Below are positions 1-7,282 of a stretch of DNA of 10,020 nucleotides, one piece after another. Source of the DNA: Nitriliruptorales bacterium. Lineage in GTDB: Bacteria; Actinomycetota; Nitriliruptoria; Euzebyales; Egibacteraceae. The stretch's first letter is position 1, and every line of letters begins with the position of its first letter. Under the pieces are notes generated by a model. The model was not told where the DNA came from. It searched no databases and saw only the letters and a list, made by a program, of their open reading frames with translations. A program made the position numbers and the translations under genes. The stretch covers positions 1 through 10,020 of the forward strand of contig SKPY01000286.1 in assembly GCA_007119305.1 (NCBI GenBank), read 5' to 3'.

Positions 1-2452
1 GCAGATGAACCCCCTCCAGGTCGGGGCTGTACACGAACACCTCCGCGTAGGGCACCGGTTTCGAGACCTCGGGCAGGTTGGCGCTGTCGATCTTCAACGC
101 CAGCGCGGGACTGCCCCGCTCAGCGGTGCGCTCCACGTAGCGGTTCGTGCGGACCGTCGCGGCGATCATGCCGTTGAAGGAGCGCAGGATCCGGTCCTGG
201 TCGAGGCGCTCGACGCCGTCCAGCGCTGCGCGGACCTGCTCCCGGGCCGTGCGCAACGCGTCCGGGGAACCGTCGAGGTCAGGATTGAAGCGGGTCTCGA
301 ACAGCGCCACCAGCGCCTGCGCCACCGCGGGGTGGGCCACGAGCGCGTCGTTCTGGTACGACTCCGTGAAGGTGGTGCCGAGCTGGTTGCGGTAGCGCCG
401 GTAGGCGCGCAGCACCGCGACGTCGTCCCAGTCGAGCCCCGCGACGAGCACGAGTCGGTTCAGGGAGTCGATCTCGGCACGCCCCGCCCACAGCGCCATC
501 GCCGCCGCCGCCAGACGGTCACCGTCCACCTCGGCGTCGAGCTCAGCCTGCACGGTGACGCGCACCCCGAAGTCGTGGATGTACACGGCCTCGATGCCGG
601 CATCGGGGGGCGGTGCCACCTCGTGGGGGACCTCTTCGACCACGACGAGGCCGAGGCTCTCGAGGATCGGCACGAAGCTCGACAGCTCCACGCCTGCGCC
701 GGCCTTGTAGAGCTTGAACCGCAGGGACACCGGACGGTTGCCCGGCACCTGCTGGAGCTCCATGCGCACCGTGTCGCCGCGGTCGAGCAGCGCCTCGAGC
801 TCGTCGATGTCGGCGACCGCCGTCATCGGTGCGGTCATGTCCTGGTAGCCCGGGGGGAAGCGCCCATCCCAGCGCCGCGCCAGCCGTGTGCCGGCGACGT
901 CACCCCCCGCGCGCACGAGCGCGTCTGCCACCCGGTCGTCCCAGGTGCGGGTCAACGCCACCACGTCCTGCTCGAGCTGCTCCCCCGACACCGCCTCGGC
1001 AGCGGCCGGGTCGGCGTGCAGCAGGAAGTGCATGAGGGCCTGGTCCCGGTCACCCATCGACAGGTGGTAGTCGACCGCGTCCGCGTTGTAGCGGTCCACG
1101 AGCAGGGACTGCACCCGCTGACGGATCTGTGCGTTGAAGCGCTCCCGGGGCAGTGCGACGAGGATCGACACCCCCCGCATGCCGGGGTCGACGCGGCTGA
1201 GGACCCGCAGGCGCTGCCGCTGCTGCGACTCCATGAGCGCACGCAGTGTGCGGCGCAGCTGTGCGGTGTCCGCCGCGAACAGCTCGTGCTTGGGGAACGC
1301 CTCGAACAGCGTACGCATCGTGCGCTCGTCGTGGGAGTGGTCCACGATGTCCTCGGCCTCGAGGATCTGACGCAGCTTGCGGCGCAGGACCGGCGTGACG
1401 CTCGCCGGTTCGGCGAACGCCTTCTGGGCGAACAGCCCGACCAGCCGGTCCTCCCCGACGATCGTGCCGTCCTCGTCGACCCGTTTGACGCCCAAGTACA
1501 TCATGCGCACCTGCTTGTGCACGGTGCTCTTGCGGTTCGTGCGCGCCACGGTGAGCAGCTCGCCGCATGTGATGCGCTCCCCAAGGTGGTCGGGGATCTC
1601 CGCCAGCGGCACCGGCTTGGCGTAGGTGGACTGCGACTCGTCGGCCAGGATCCCGAGACCGGAACCTCGGCGGACGACGACATGAGGCTGCCCCTCGCGC
1701 TCGACGAGCTCGTACTCCCGGTAACCCAGCAGGACGAAGTGATCGGCGAGGAGCCACTCCAGCAGGGCAGCGGCCTCCTCCACCTCCTCGGGGTCATAGC
1801 GCGCCGCGGCGCTCGCGCGCATCCGGTCGACCGCTGCGCCCACCTCCTGTCGCATCGCCTGGAAGTCCCGCGTGGCGGCCTTGGCGTCGGCCAGCACCCG
1901 CTGCAGGTCGCGTTCGAGCTCGGCGCGTTCCGCCTCGCTCAGGCGCTCGGCGAGCTCGAGGTGCATGAACGACTCACGCCGGTCCGACGTGCGCGCCGGC
2001 TCCAGCGCCTCCACGCTGCCGTCGTCCCCACGCCGCACGCCGATGATCGGATGCAGCTGCTCGACCGCCTCGTAGCCGTGGCGGGCGAGCTCCTCGACCA
2101 CCGTGGACAGCAGGAACGGGCTGTCCTCGACGTTGAGCTCGACGATCGTGCCCGTGCTCGTCCAGCCGTGCGTGTCCGCCGTGGGGTTGAACACCCGCAC
2201 CGCGACCTCGCCGGGACGGCGCTCGTCGAGGAGCTCGAAGGCGTGGGCGACCCGGCCGGCGGCAGCCTCCGGGTCCTTGCGCAGGCGCCGGCGTCCCTCC
2301 TCCGGCGCCCGGCGGTAGGCCGCGACGGCGAGCCCGGCCGCGAGCTCGGCGCGCCTGGTGCCGCGCCGCTTCAGCGCCTCCAGCAGCGGTGCGAGCTCCT
2401 CGGGGGGTGCGTGCGGATCGTCGTTGTCGTGACCGCCTCGCGGGTCGTTCAT
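1..2452 (-). CDS. gdh: NAD-specific glutamate dehydrogenase, large (~180 kDa) type, N-terminal half (runs off the left edge)
   Basis: Catalyses glutamate + NAD+ to 2-oxoglutarate + ammonia + NADH in the cytoplasm. The minus-strand frame from ATG 2452 is open to the window edge, giving 817 codons of a family usually near 1,600 residues. An ACT-like segment lies at about residues 87-165 (SPFLLSTVVEEL, HPIIGVRR). Family segments follow: STVHKQVRMMYLGVKR near 307, ILVALPRERFNAQIR near 430, VPILESLGLVVVEE near 595, LDQDRILRSFNGMIAATVRT near 750. The frame ends at EVFVYSPDLEGVHL, immediately before the RGG-type start of the catalytic domain, so catalytic residues are not visible. The start is firm: an in-frame TGA at 2464-2462 sits four codons upstream, and GGTGAG lies 8 bases before the ATG. 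It follows hutG by 112 bases and would consume the glutamate HutG makes. It could be co-transcribed or have its own promoter. Confidence 0.95.
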   Translation of the reverse strand, partial: MNDPRGGHDNDDPHAPPEELAPLLEALKRRGTRRAELAAGLAVAAYRRAPEEGRRRLRKDPEAAAGRVAHAFELLDERRPGEVAVRVFNPTADTHGWTSTGTIVELNVEDSPFLLSTVVEELARHGYEAVEQLHPIIGVRRGDDGSVEALEPARTSDRRESFMHLELAERLSEAERAELERDLQRVLADAKAATRDFQAMRQEVGAAVDRMRASAAARYDPEEVEEAAALLEWLLADHFVLLGYREYELVEREGQPHVVVRRGSGLGILADESQSTYAKPVPLAEIPDHLGERITCGELLTVARTNRKSTVHKQVRMMYLGVKRVDEDGTIVGEDRLVGLFAQKAFAEPASVTPVLRRKLRQILEAEDIVDHSHDERTMRTLFEAFPKHELFAADTAQLRRTLRALMESQQRQRLRVLSRVDPGMRGVSILVALPRERFNAQIRQRVQSLLVDRYNADAVDYHLSMGDRDQALMHFLLHADPAAAEAVSGEQLEQDVVALTRTWDDRVADALVRAGGDVAGTRLARRWDGRFPPGYQDMTAPMTAVADIDELEALLDRGDTVRMELQQVPGNRPVSLRFKLYKAGAGVELSSFVPILESLGLVVVEEVPHEVAPPPDAGIEAVYIHDFGVRVTVQAELDAEVDGDRLAAAAMALWAGRAEIDSLNRLVLVAGLDWDDVAVLRAYRRYRNQLGTTFTESYQNDALVAHPAVAQALVALFETRFNPDLDGSPDALRTAREQVRAALDGVERLDQDRILRSFNGMIAATVRTNRYVERTAERGSPALALKIDSANLPEVSKPVPYAEVFVYSPDLEGVHL

Positions 2453-2564
2453 CGCCTCAGCTCACCGCTTCTCGCAGGCTCGAAATCGTGCACGCTCAAA
2501 GCCTCGCATACCCGAGCAGTCCGGTGGGTGAACGCCTGTCGCCATGCCCATCCCCTCGGCCTGC
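2453..2564 (-). promoter_or_regulatory. hutG-gdh intergenic gap with weak candidate promoter and gdh ribosome binding site
   Basis: This 112-base gap separates the hutG stop from the glutamate dehydrogenase start and is less GC-rich than the genes around it. On the minus strand TTCACC (2532-2527) is followed after 16 bases by TATGCG (2510-2505), a possible but poor -35/-10 pair. GGTGAG at 2466-2461 is the ribosome binding site, 8 bases from ATG 2452. I see no hairpin with a T-tract, so nothing here clearly ends transcription coming from hutG. The ribosome site is fairly safe; the promoter is a guess. Confidence 0.25.
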
Positions 2565-3551
2565 TCAGGCAGCGCGGGCGAGCAGGCCGCCCGCGAGATG
2601 CAGCAGGCACAGGGCCGCTGCAGCGACCGTGCGTCCGTCAGCGTCAGCGGCGGCGTCGACCTCCACGATGTCGGCAGCCGCGACCTTCGGCTCGCGTCCA
2701 GCGGCGAACGCAGCGGCGAACAGCTCGCTTGGCATCAGCCCCCCGGGGCGTGCGCCCGGGCAGCCGGGCGCGAACGCCACGTCGAGCACGTCGACGTCGA
2801 GGTCGACGTAGAGCACGTCGCAGCGCTCGGCCAGGGCCGCGAGATGGCGGGTGACGCAGGCGCCCACTCCCTCGGCCCGCGCCTCGTCGGCGGTCACGAC
2901 CGTCACCCCGCGCTCCTCGCACCAGGCCCGGTGCGCAGGGGCGTTGGTGAACGTGCCGATGCCGACCTGCACGACGTTGCGCGCGTCGAGTCCGTCCTCG
3001 ATGAGCCCCCGGACGGGGGTGCCGTTGCTCGGGCCCGCGTGGAAGCCCCGCACGTCGTGATGGGCATCGAGGGTGAGCAGGCCGGCGCGGTCCAGGGACG
3101 GTTCCAGCCCACGCAGGGCCGGGCGCGTCAGCGCGTTGTCGCCGCCGAGCAGCACGAGCAGGTCGGGCCGACCCGGCAGAGCGGACCTGGCTTCGAGCTC
3201 GGCGACCGCGAGCTCCACCACCTGCTGGGCGTCCTCGTTGTCGAGGTCGGCGACGTCGAGGTCACCGAGGTCGACCGCCGGCAGGTCCCGCAGGTCGAGC
3301 GCCGGCCCCTCGGCAGCCGGACGCGCCACAAGCGTGGAGAACCGACGCAGGGCCGCCCGCACGGCAGGCGGGGTCTGGTCGGCGCGTGAGGGGCTGATGG
3401 ACGCCTGTGCGGCCGGCACGCCCAGCACCGCCAGCAGCGCTAGGTCGGATCGCGGTGGCGGCGGGTCGGCCAGCCAGGTGGCTGCGCGCGGCCAGTCAGG
3501 GTCCTCCGCGGCCGCGCTGTTGCCGGCCGTGTCGTCCGGCTGGTGGCTCAC
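2565..3551 (-). CDS. hutG: Formimidoylglutamase, arginase/agmatinase (ureohydrolase) family
   Basis: Hydrolyses N-formimino-L-glutamate to glutamate and formamide, the last hut step. The protein is 328 aa, a normal size for the family. It shows the two-metal signature in order: GGDN (136-139), DAHHD (162-166, ligands D162, H164, D166), SNGTPVRG (175-182), and D252/D254/D257 in DVDVLD followed by APGCPG (261-266). Arginase has His where this protein has N139. An Asn ligand at that site is described for the Trypanosoma cruzi formiminoglutamase, so this favours formimidoylglutamase over arginase or agmatinase. GTG 3551 overlaps the TGA of the upstream ACT gene (GTGA), with no good ribosome site nearby. 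Translation is therefore probably coupled, and I prefer this start to the longer open frame, which would run through the ACT gene. Residues 85-106 are rich in Asp-Leu pairs. Function rests on the fold plus the location beside hutI. Confidence 0.92.
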   Translation of the reverse strand: MSHQPDDTAGNSAAAEDPDWPRAATWLADPPPPRSDLALLAVLGVPAAQASISPSRADQTPPAVRAALRRFSTLVARPAAEGPALDLRDLPAVDLGDLDVADLDNEDAQQVVELAVAELEARSALPGRPDLLVLLGGDNALTRPALRGLEPSLDRAGLLTLDAHHDVRGFHAGPSNGTPVRGLIEDGLDARNVVQVGIGTFTNAPAHRAWCEERGVTVVTADEARAEGVGACVTRHLAALAERCDVLYVDLDVDVLDVAFAPGCPGARPGGLMPSELFAAAFAAGREPKVAAADIVEVDAAADADGRTVAAAALCLLHLAGGLLARAA

Positions 3552-3934
3552 GGCCGGGGGGCGTCGGGAAACAGGTCGCGGGCCTTGTCGATGTCGTCGA
3601 CCGCGGCCACGAGCCGGTAGCCTGCTGCGATGTACGCCTGCTCGATGTTCACCCCCGCGTCGGCCAGCTTGCGGCACGCCTCGCCGAGCGCGCCGGGACG
3701 ATCCTCGATGTCGAGCAGCAGCACGTCTCTGGCTGCACGCACCTCGAAGCCGGCTTCGGCCAGCGTGGTGAGCGCATGCTCGGCGTCCTCCACGAGGATG
3801 TGCACGATGCCCTTGCCCTCGCCGGTGAAGGCGCTGATGCCCTCGATGTTGATGCCCGCTGCACCGAGCGTCTCACCCATGCGCGCGAGCACACCGGGCT
3901 GGTCGTCGGGGATCAGCACGAAGTCCTTGGTCAT
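3548..3934 (-). CDS. Small tandem ACT-domain protein, putative amino-acid-binding regulator
   Basis: A 128-aa soluble protein made almost entirely of two ACT domains. The first, about residues 3-65, has DDQPGVLARMGETLGAAGI followed by NIEGISAF. The second, about 70-122, has DRPGALGEACRKLADAGVN followed by IEQAYIAAG. Each has the D-x-PG-x-L turn and G-[IV]-N-I strand where ACT domains bind small ligands, usually amino acids, at a dimer interface. No catalytic or DNA-binding domain is present. ATG 3934 overlaps the hutI stop as ATGA, AAGGAG (3948-3943) lies 8 bases upstream, and its own TGA overlaps the hutG GTG. It is therefore translated between two consecutive pathway enzymes and probably at similar levels. 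A role in sensing histidine, glutamate or a pathway intermediate, or in binding HutG, HutI or the glutamate dehydrogenase, is inference. It could instead be a general ACT protein carried along in the operon. Confidence 0.88.
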   Translation of the reverse strand: MTKDFVLIPDDQPGVLARMGETLGAAGINIEGISAFTGEGKGIVHILVEDAEHALTTLAEAGFEVRAARDVLLLDIEDRPGALGEACRKLADAGVNIEQAYIAAGYRLVAAVDDIDKARDLFPDAPRP

Positions 3935-5151
3935 GCCTGCTGCTCCTTCTCGCGGTCACCGGGCATCGAGTAGACCACGCGGCCGCCCCGCACGACCAGC
4001 CCCGCCAGCGGCACGGCCGGGCGGTAGGCGAGGTGGATGTGCGTGGGGGCGTCGAGCACGACGAGGTCGGCGGGCGCCCCGGGACGCAGCGTCCCGTGAC
4101 CCTCGAGGGCGAGCGCCGCGGCGCCGCCGGCGGTCGCGGCCCACACCGCCTCGTCGGGCGTGAGCCCGTACTCCCGACAGGCCCACGCCACGACCATCGG
4201 CATGCTCGACGTGTAGCTCGTGCCCGGGTTGCAGTCTGTCGCCAGCGCGACCGTCACGCCGGCATCGAGCAGCCGCCGTGCGGGCGCCCACGGAGCTCGT
4301 GTGGAGAACTCCACCCCTGGGAGCAGCGTGGCGACCACGCCGGCCTCGGCGAGGACCGCGATGTCCGCGTCCGACAGGTGGGTGAGATGATCCGCAGCGC
4401 TGGCGCCGACCTCGGCGGCCAGGCGCGCTCCCGGGCCCGGCCCCAGCTGGTTGGCGTGCACCCGCAGGCCGAGGCCGCGCGCGCGTCCCGCCTCCAGCAC
4501 CGCACGCGACTGCGCCGCGTCGAACGCCCCGTCCTCGCAGAACACATCGCACCACGCGGCGTGGGGGGCGCACGCATCGAGCATGGGGCCCGTGACGAGG
4601 CGGACGTAGCCGTCGGGGTCGTCCGCGGACTCGGTGGGCACGACGTGAGCGCCGAGGAACGTCGTGACGAGGTGCGGCAGGCCCGGGTGTGCGATCTGCT
4701 CGGCCGCGACGAGGCTGCGGCGCTCGTCGTCGACGGTCAGGCCGTAGCCCGACTTGACCTCGAGCGTGGTCGTGCCCTGGCGCAGCGCTTCGACCGCCAG
4801 CCGGCGCGCGTTGGCGCGCAGGGCCGCGTCAGAGGCCGCTCGCGTCGCCGCGACCGTGCTGCGGATCCCCCCGGCCGCGTAGGCGGCACCGGCAAGGCGG
4901 GCGGCGAACTCCTGCGCCCGGTCGCCCGCGAACACGAGGTGCGTGTGGCTGTCGACGAACCCCGGGAGCACGCAGCGGCCGGCGGCGTCGACACGGTCGC
5001 CGGCCGTGCCCTCGGGCGCCTTGCCCGCGTCCCCGATCCACACCACACGGCCGTCCGCACAGGCGAGGGCTGCGTCGCGTCGCAGCCCCAGCCGGCCCTC
5101 GCCGTGCACAGGGTCATTGCTTATCAGCAGGCCGATGTTGTCTAGTAGCAC
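3931..5151 (-). CDS. hutI: Imidazolonepropionase
   Basis: Opens the ring of 4-imidazolone-5-propionate to give N-formimino-L-glutamate, in the cytoplasm. It is an amidohydrolase-fold metalloenzyme. With the GTG 5151 start it is 406 aa, the usual length. The N-terminus VLLDNIGLLISNDP matches how the family begins. Metal-site and active-site elements run in order: GFVDSHTHLVFAGDR with H69 and H71, KSGYGL at 133-138, GAHVVP with H169, HANQ with H232, DHLTH near 255, and ATDCNPGTS with D306. AAGGGG (5162-5157) sits 5 bases before the GTG. An in-frame ATG at 5196 would add 15 residues but lacks a comparable ribosome site and would overlap the start codon of the divergent kinase. The stop overlaps the ACT gene by ATGA, so hutI leads a tightly coupled hutI-ACT-hutG unit. 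Its promoter must lie inside the 5' end of the kinase gene or the 43-base gap. Confidence 0.96.
   Translation of the reverse strand: MLLDNIGLLISNDPVHGEGRLGLRRDAALACADGRVVWIGDAGKAPEGTAGDRVDAAGRCVLPGFVDSHTHLVFAGDRAQEFAARLAGAAYAAGGIRSTVAATRAASDAALRANARRLAVEALRQGTTTLEVKSGYGLTVDDERRSLVAAEQIAHPGLPHLVTTFLGAHVVPTESADDPDGYVRLVTGPMLDACAPHAAWCDVFCEDGAFDAAQSRAVLEAGRARGLGLRVHANQLGPGPGARLAAEVGASAADHLTHLSDADIAVLAEAGVVATLLPGVEFSTRAPWAPARRLLDAGVTVALATDCNPGTSYTSSMPMVVAWACREYGLTPDEAVWAATAGGAAALALEGHGTLRPGAPADLVVLDAPTHIHLAYRPAVPLAGLVVRGGRVVYSMPGDREKEQQA
5117..5146 (+). promoter_or_regulatory. Candidate promoter for the hybrid kinase, inside the start of hutI
   Basis: TTGCTT (5117-5122) and TCTAGT (5141-5146), 18 bases apart, resemble -35 and -10 boxes. 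They lie in an unusually AT-rich patch for this window and would give a leader of about 40 bases before ATG 5195. The -10 box lies just inside the GTG start of hutI on the other strand, so kinase and hutI transcription would interfere or be co-regulated. The match is moderate (three of six and four of six consensus bases), and this is a guess from sequence alone. Confidence 0.28.
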
Positions 5152-5194
5152 CGCTTCCCCTTCAACCTTCCGCACGAGCAGCGAGTACGTGCGC

Positions 5195-7279
5195 ATGCAA
5201 CGACCTTCGCACAATCCGCGCGCGGGCAGTGCGGCCGTCCCCGGCCGCACGCCTGAAGACGTCTTCCGCGCCGTTGCGGCCATCCAGGAGCGGTACATCC
5301 GCAACGCGCCGGCGGCGGTGGTCTTCCGCGGCGCGCTCGACCCCCTGGTCGAGCTCACCGGCAGCCGCTACGGCTTCCTCGCCGACGTGCGCTACGAGCG
5401 CGGGCTGCCCACCCTCACCATGCTGGCCACCACAGCGGGGGCCGAAGGAGCGCCGGCCGGCTCCCCGGGCGTCGACCCGACCGGCCTCCTCGGGTCGTTG
5501 TTGCGCGCCCGTGAGCCCGTGCTCGTGCACGACCCTGAGGGTGACGGGCGCAGCGACGACCTGCCGGCCGGTCACCCGCCGCTGACGTGCTTCGCAGGGC
5601 TGCCCCTGCAGGCCGAGGGCGAGCTCGTGGGAGTCCTCGGCCTCGCCAACGCCCCCCACGGGTACGCCGCGCCCGTCATCGAAGCCGTCCGGCCGCTCAT
5701 CGACGCGTGCACGCTGGTCGTGCGCGCCCACCGCGACGCCGAGCAGCGACAGCGGGACGCGGCCCGCCACCACGAGATCGAAGCGCTGCTCCAGGGCATC
5801 ATCGACAACGCGCCCTTCCTGCTCCACGTGAAGGACCGCGCGGGCCGCTACACGCTGGTGAACCGGCGCTTCACGGAGGTCTTCGGGGTACGCGCCGACG
5901 ACGCGGTGGGCCGGGTGGACGAGGACTTCCTCCCACCCGAGATGGCGACGCGGGCACGGCTCCACGACCGCCGGGTCCTCGCCGAGGACGCACCGATCGA
6001 AACCGCTGAGCTGTATCCCCACGTCGACGGCAGCCAGCGGCACTACATCTGCCAGCGCTTCCCGCTGCGCGACGCGCGCGGACGCTGCTACGCCGTCTGT
6101 GCCGTCGCGACCGACGTGACGGAGCGGCGGCGGCTGGAGCGGGACCTGCTGCGCTCCCAGAAGTTCGAGGCACTCGGCCAGCTCACCGCAGGCGTGGCGC
6201 ACGACTTCAACAACCTCCTCACCGCCATCCTCAGCGCGACCGAGCTGCTCGCCGCCAGCGTGCACGAGCCCCGGGCGCAGCGCTACGCGCAGCAGATCAG
6301 CGTCGCCGGTGAGCGGGCCGCGGCACTCACGTCCCGCCTGCTGTCCTTCCGGCGGGGCCAGCTGACCGAGCCGGTGCCCGTCGCCCTCGGCCGGCTGGTC
6401 ACCGACCTCGAGCCGCTGCTCGCGCGTCTCGTCGGCGAGGAGGTGGCACTGACGATCGACGTCGACCCCGCCACCCCCCCGGTGCTGGCCGACCCGACCC
6501 AGCTCGAGCAGGTGGTCCTCAACCTCGTCGTCAACGCACGTGACGCGGTCAGCGCCAGCGGACGCGTGAGCCTCGAGGTCGCTCCGATGGTCGTCGGCGC
6601 GACGCAGAGCGCCGGCCGGCACGTCACGCCCGGACGCTACGGCACCCTGCGGGTGCGCGACGACGGGGTCGGCATGCCCGCCCATGTCGCCCGGCGGGCC
6701 GCGGACCCCTTCTTCACCACAAAGGCGCACGGCGAGGGCAGCGGCCTCGGCCTCGCGACCTCGTACGGCATCGTGCGCCAGGCCGGCGGGCAGCTGCAGA
6801 TCGATTCGATCGAGGGGCAGGGCACCACCGTGACGGTCCTGCTGCCCGCAGGCAGCGACGAGCCGCCTGCGCTGACCGGGCCCGCAGCCACGAGCTCCGG
6901 TCACGGTCCGAGCGAGCGGGAGGTCGTCCTCGTCGTGGAGGATCAGGAGCCGCTGCGCGCGCTGCTGCGCGACATCCTCGCGGACGCCGGCTACGACGTG
7001 GTCGAGGCCGCCGGGGGCGCCGAGGCCCTGGAGCTGGCAGCAGCGCTGGACCGCCCCGCCGACCTGCTCGTCACCGACGTCGTCATGCCCGCGATGTCGG
7101 GCACCGACCTCGCCGCGCGCCTGCGGGAGGCGACACCGGGGCTGCCAGTGCTGTTCCTGTCCGGCCACAGCGACGAGTGGGACGTGTCCAAGACGCACGC
7201 TGCGGCGTTCCTGCAGAAGCCGTTCGGAGCCAGCCAGCTGCTCGATGCGGTGCGCTCCGTGCTCGACGAGGCCGGCTGA
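5195..7279 (+). CDS. Soluble hybrid sensor histidine kinase (GAF-PAS-HisKA-HATPase-REC)
   Basis: A 694-aa signalling kinase with no signal peptide or membrane segment, so a cytoplasmic sensor. Domains in order: GAF (about 40-178; LTGSRYGFLADV, then GHPPLTCFAGLPL); PAS (about 192-310; IIDNAPFLLHVKD, ending CAVATDVTERRRLE); dimerisation/phosphoacceptor helix with AGVAHDFNNLLTAIL, H336 the expected phosphorylation site; ATPase with N-box NLVVNARDAV (N447), DDGVGM (489-494), PFFTTK (505-510) and GEGSGLGLATSYGIV; a linker; and a C-terminal receiver (577-692) with E582/D583, acceptor D628 in VTDVVMP, S656 and K675. All key residues are present. There is no HPt or DNA-binding output, so a phosphorelay partner must lie elsewhere. 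ATG 5195 is chosen because it falls just before the GAF; the frame is open further upstream only as the antisense of hutI. It is divergent from hutI and convergent with hutU, splitting the hut genes. Ligand and targets are unknown; sensing of histidine-pathway or nitrogen status is inferred from location only. Confidence 0.93.
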   Translation: MQRPSHNPRAGSAAVPGRTPEDVFRAVAAIQERYIRNAPAAVVFRGALDPLVELTGSRYGFLADVRYERGLPTLTMLATTAGAEGAPAGSPGVDPTGLLGSLLRAREPVLVHDPEGDGRSDDLPAGHPPLTCFAGLPLQAEGELVGVLGLANAPHGYAAPVIEAVRPLIDACTLVVRAHRDAEQRQRDAARHHEIEALLQGIIDNAPFLLHVKDRAGRYTLVNRRFTEVFGVRADDAVGRVDEDFLPPEMATRARLHDRRVLAEDAPIETAELYPHVDGSQRHYICQRFPLRDARGRCYAVCAVATDVTERRRLERDLLRSQKFEALGQLTAGVAHDFNNLLTAILSATELLAASVHEPRAQRYAQQISVAGERAAALTSRLLSFRRGQLTEPVPVALGRLVTDLEPLLARLVGEEVALTIDVDPATPPVLADPTQLEQVVLNLVVNARDAVSASGRVSLEVAPMVVGATQSAGRHVTPGRYGTLRVRDDGVGMPAHVARRAADPFFTTKAHGEGSGLGLATSYGIVRQAGGQLQIDSIEGQGTTVTVLLPAGSDEPPALTGPAATSSGHGPSEREVVLVVEDQEPLRALLRDILADAGYDVVEAAGGAEALELAAALDRPADLLVTDVVMPAMSGTDLAARLREATPGLPVLFLSGHSDEWDVSKTHAAAFLQKPFGASQLLDAVRSVLDEAG

Positions 7280-7282
7280 GGC

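Noticed and set aside
2780..2820. Repeats of the CGTCGA type suggesting a tandem repeat
   Set aside because: They encode the DLDVDVLDV metal-binding strand of HutG and are explained by the protein sequence.
5..2854. 949-codon open frame on the plus strand
   Set aside because: It lies in exact antisense codon register to the glutamate dehydrogenase gene. Its translation has no recognisable domain and is Arg/His/Val-rich, whereas the minus frame reads family-typical motifs along its whole length. It stays open because codons here rarely contain the bases that make antisense stops.
3552..3677. N-terminal extension of HutG upstream of GTG 3551
   Set aside because: The extra 42 residues are Arg/Gly-rich and lie wholly within the ACT gene in another frame. 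The GTGA overlap is the more natural start.
4943..5194. N-terminal extension of the kinase
   Set aside because: It is antisense to the start of hutI, rich in Ser/Pro/Arg, and has no domain. The GAF domain begins soon after ATG 5195.
5152..5358. Longer HutI starts (ATG 5196 and further upstream)
   Set aside because: The family N-terminus begins at the GTG 5151 residue, where the ribosome site also lies. The upstream residues are unlike imidazolonepropionases.
5162..7198. 678-codon minus-strand open frame opposite the kinase
   Set aside because: Shadow of the kinase gene. It contains no domain and would bridge hutU and hutI only by chance.
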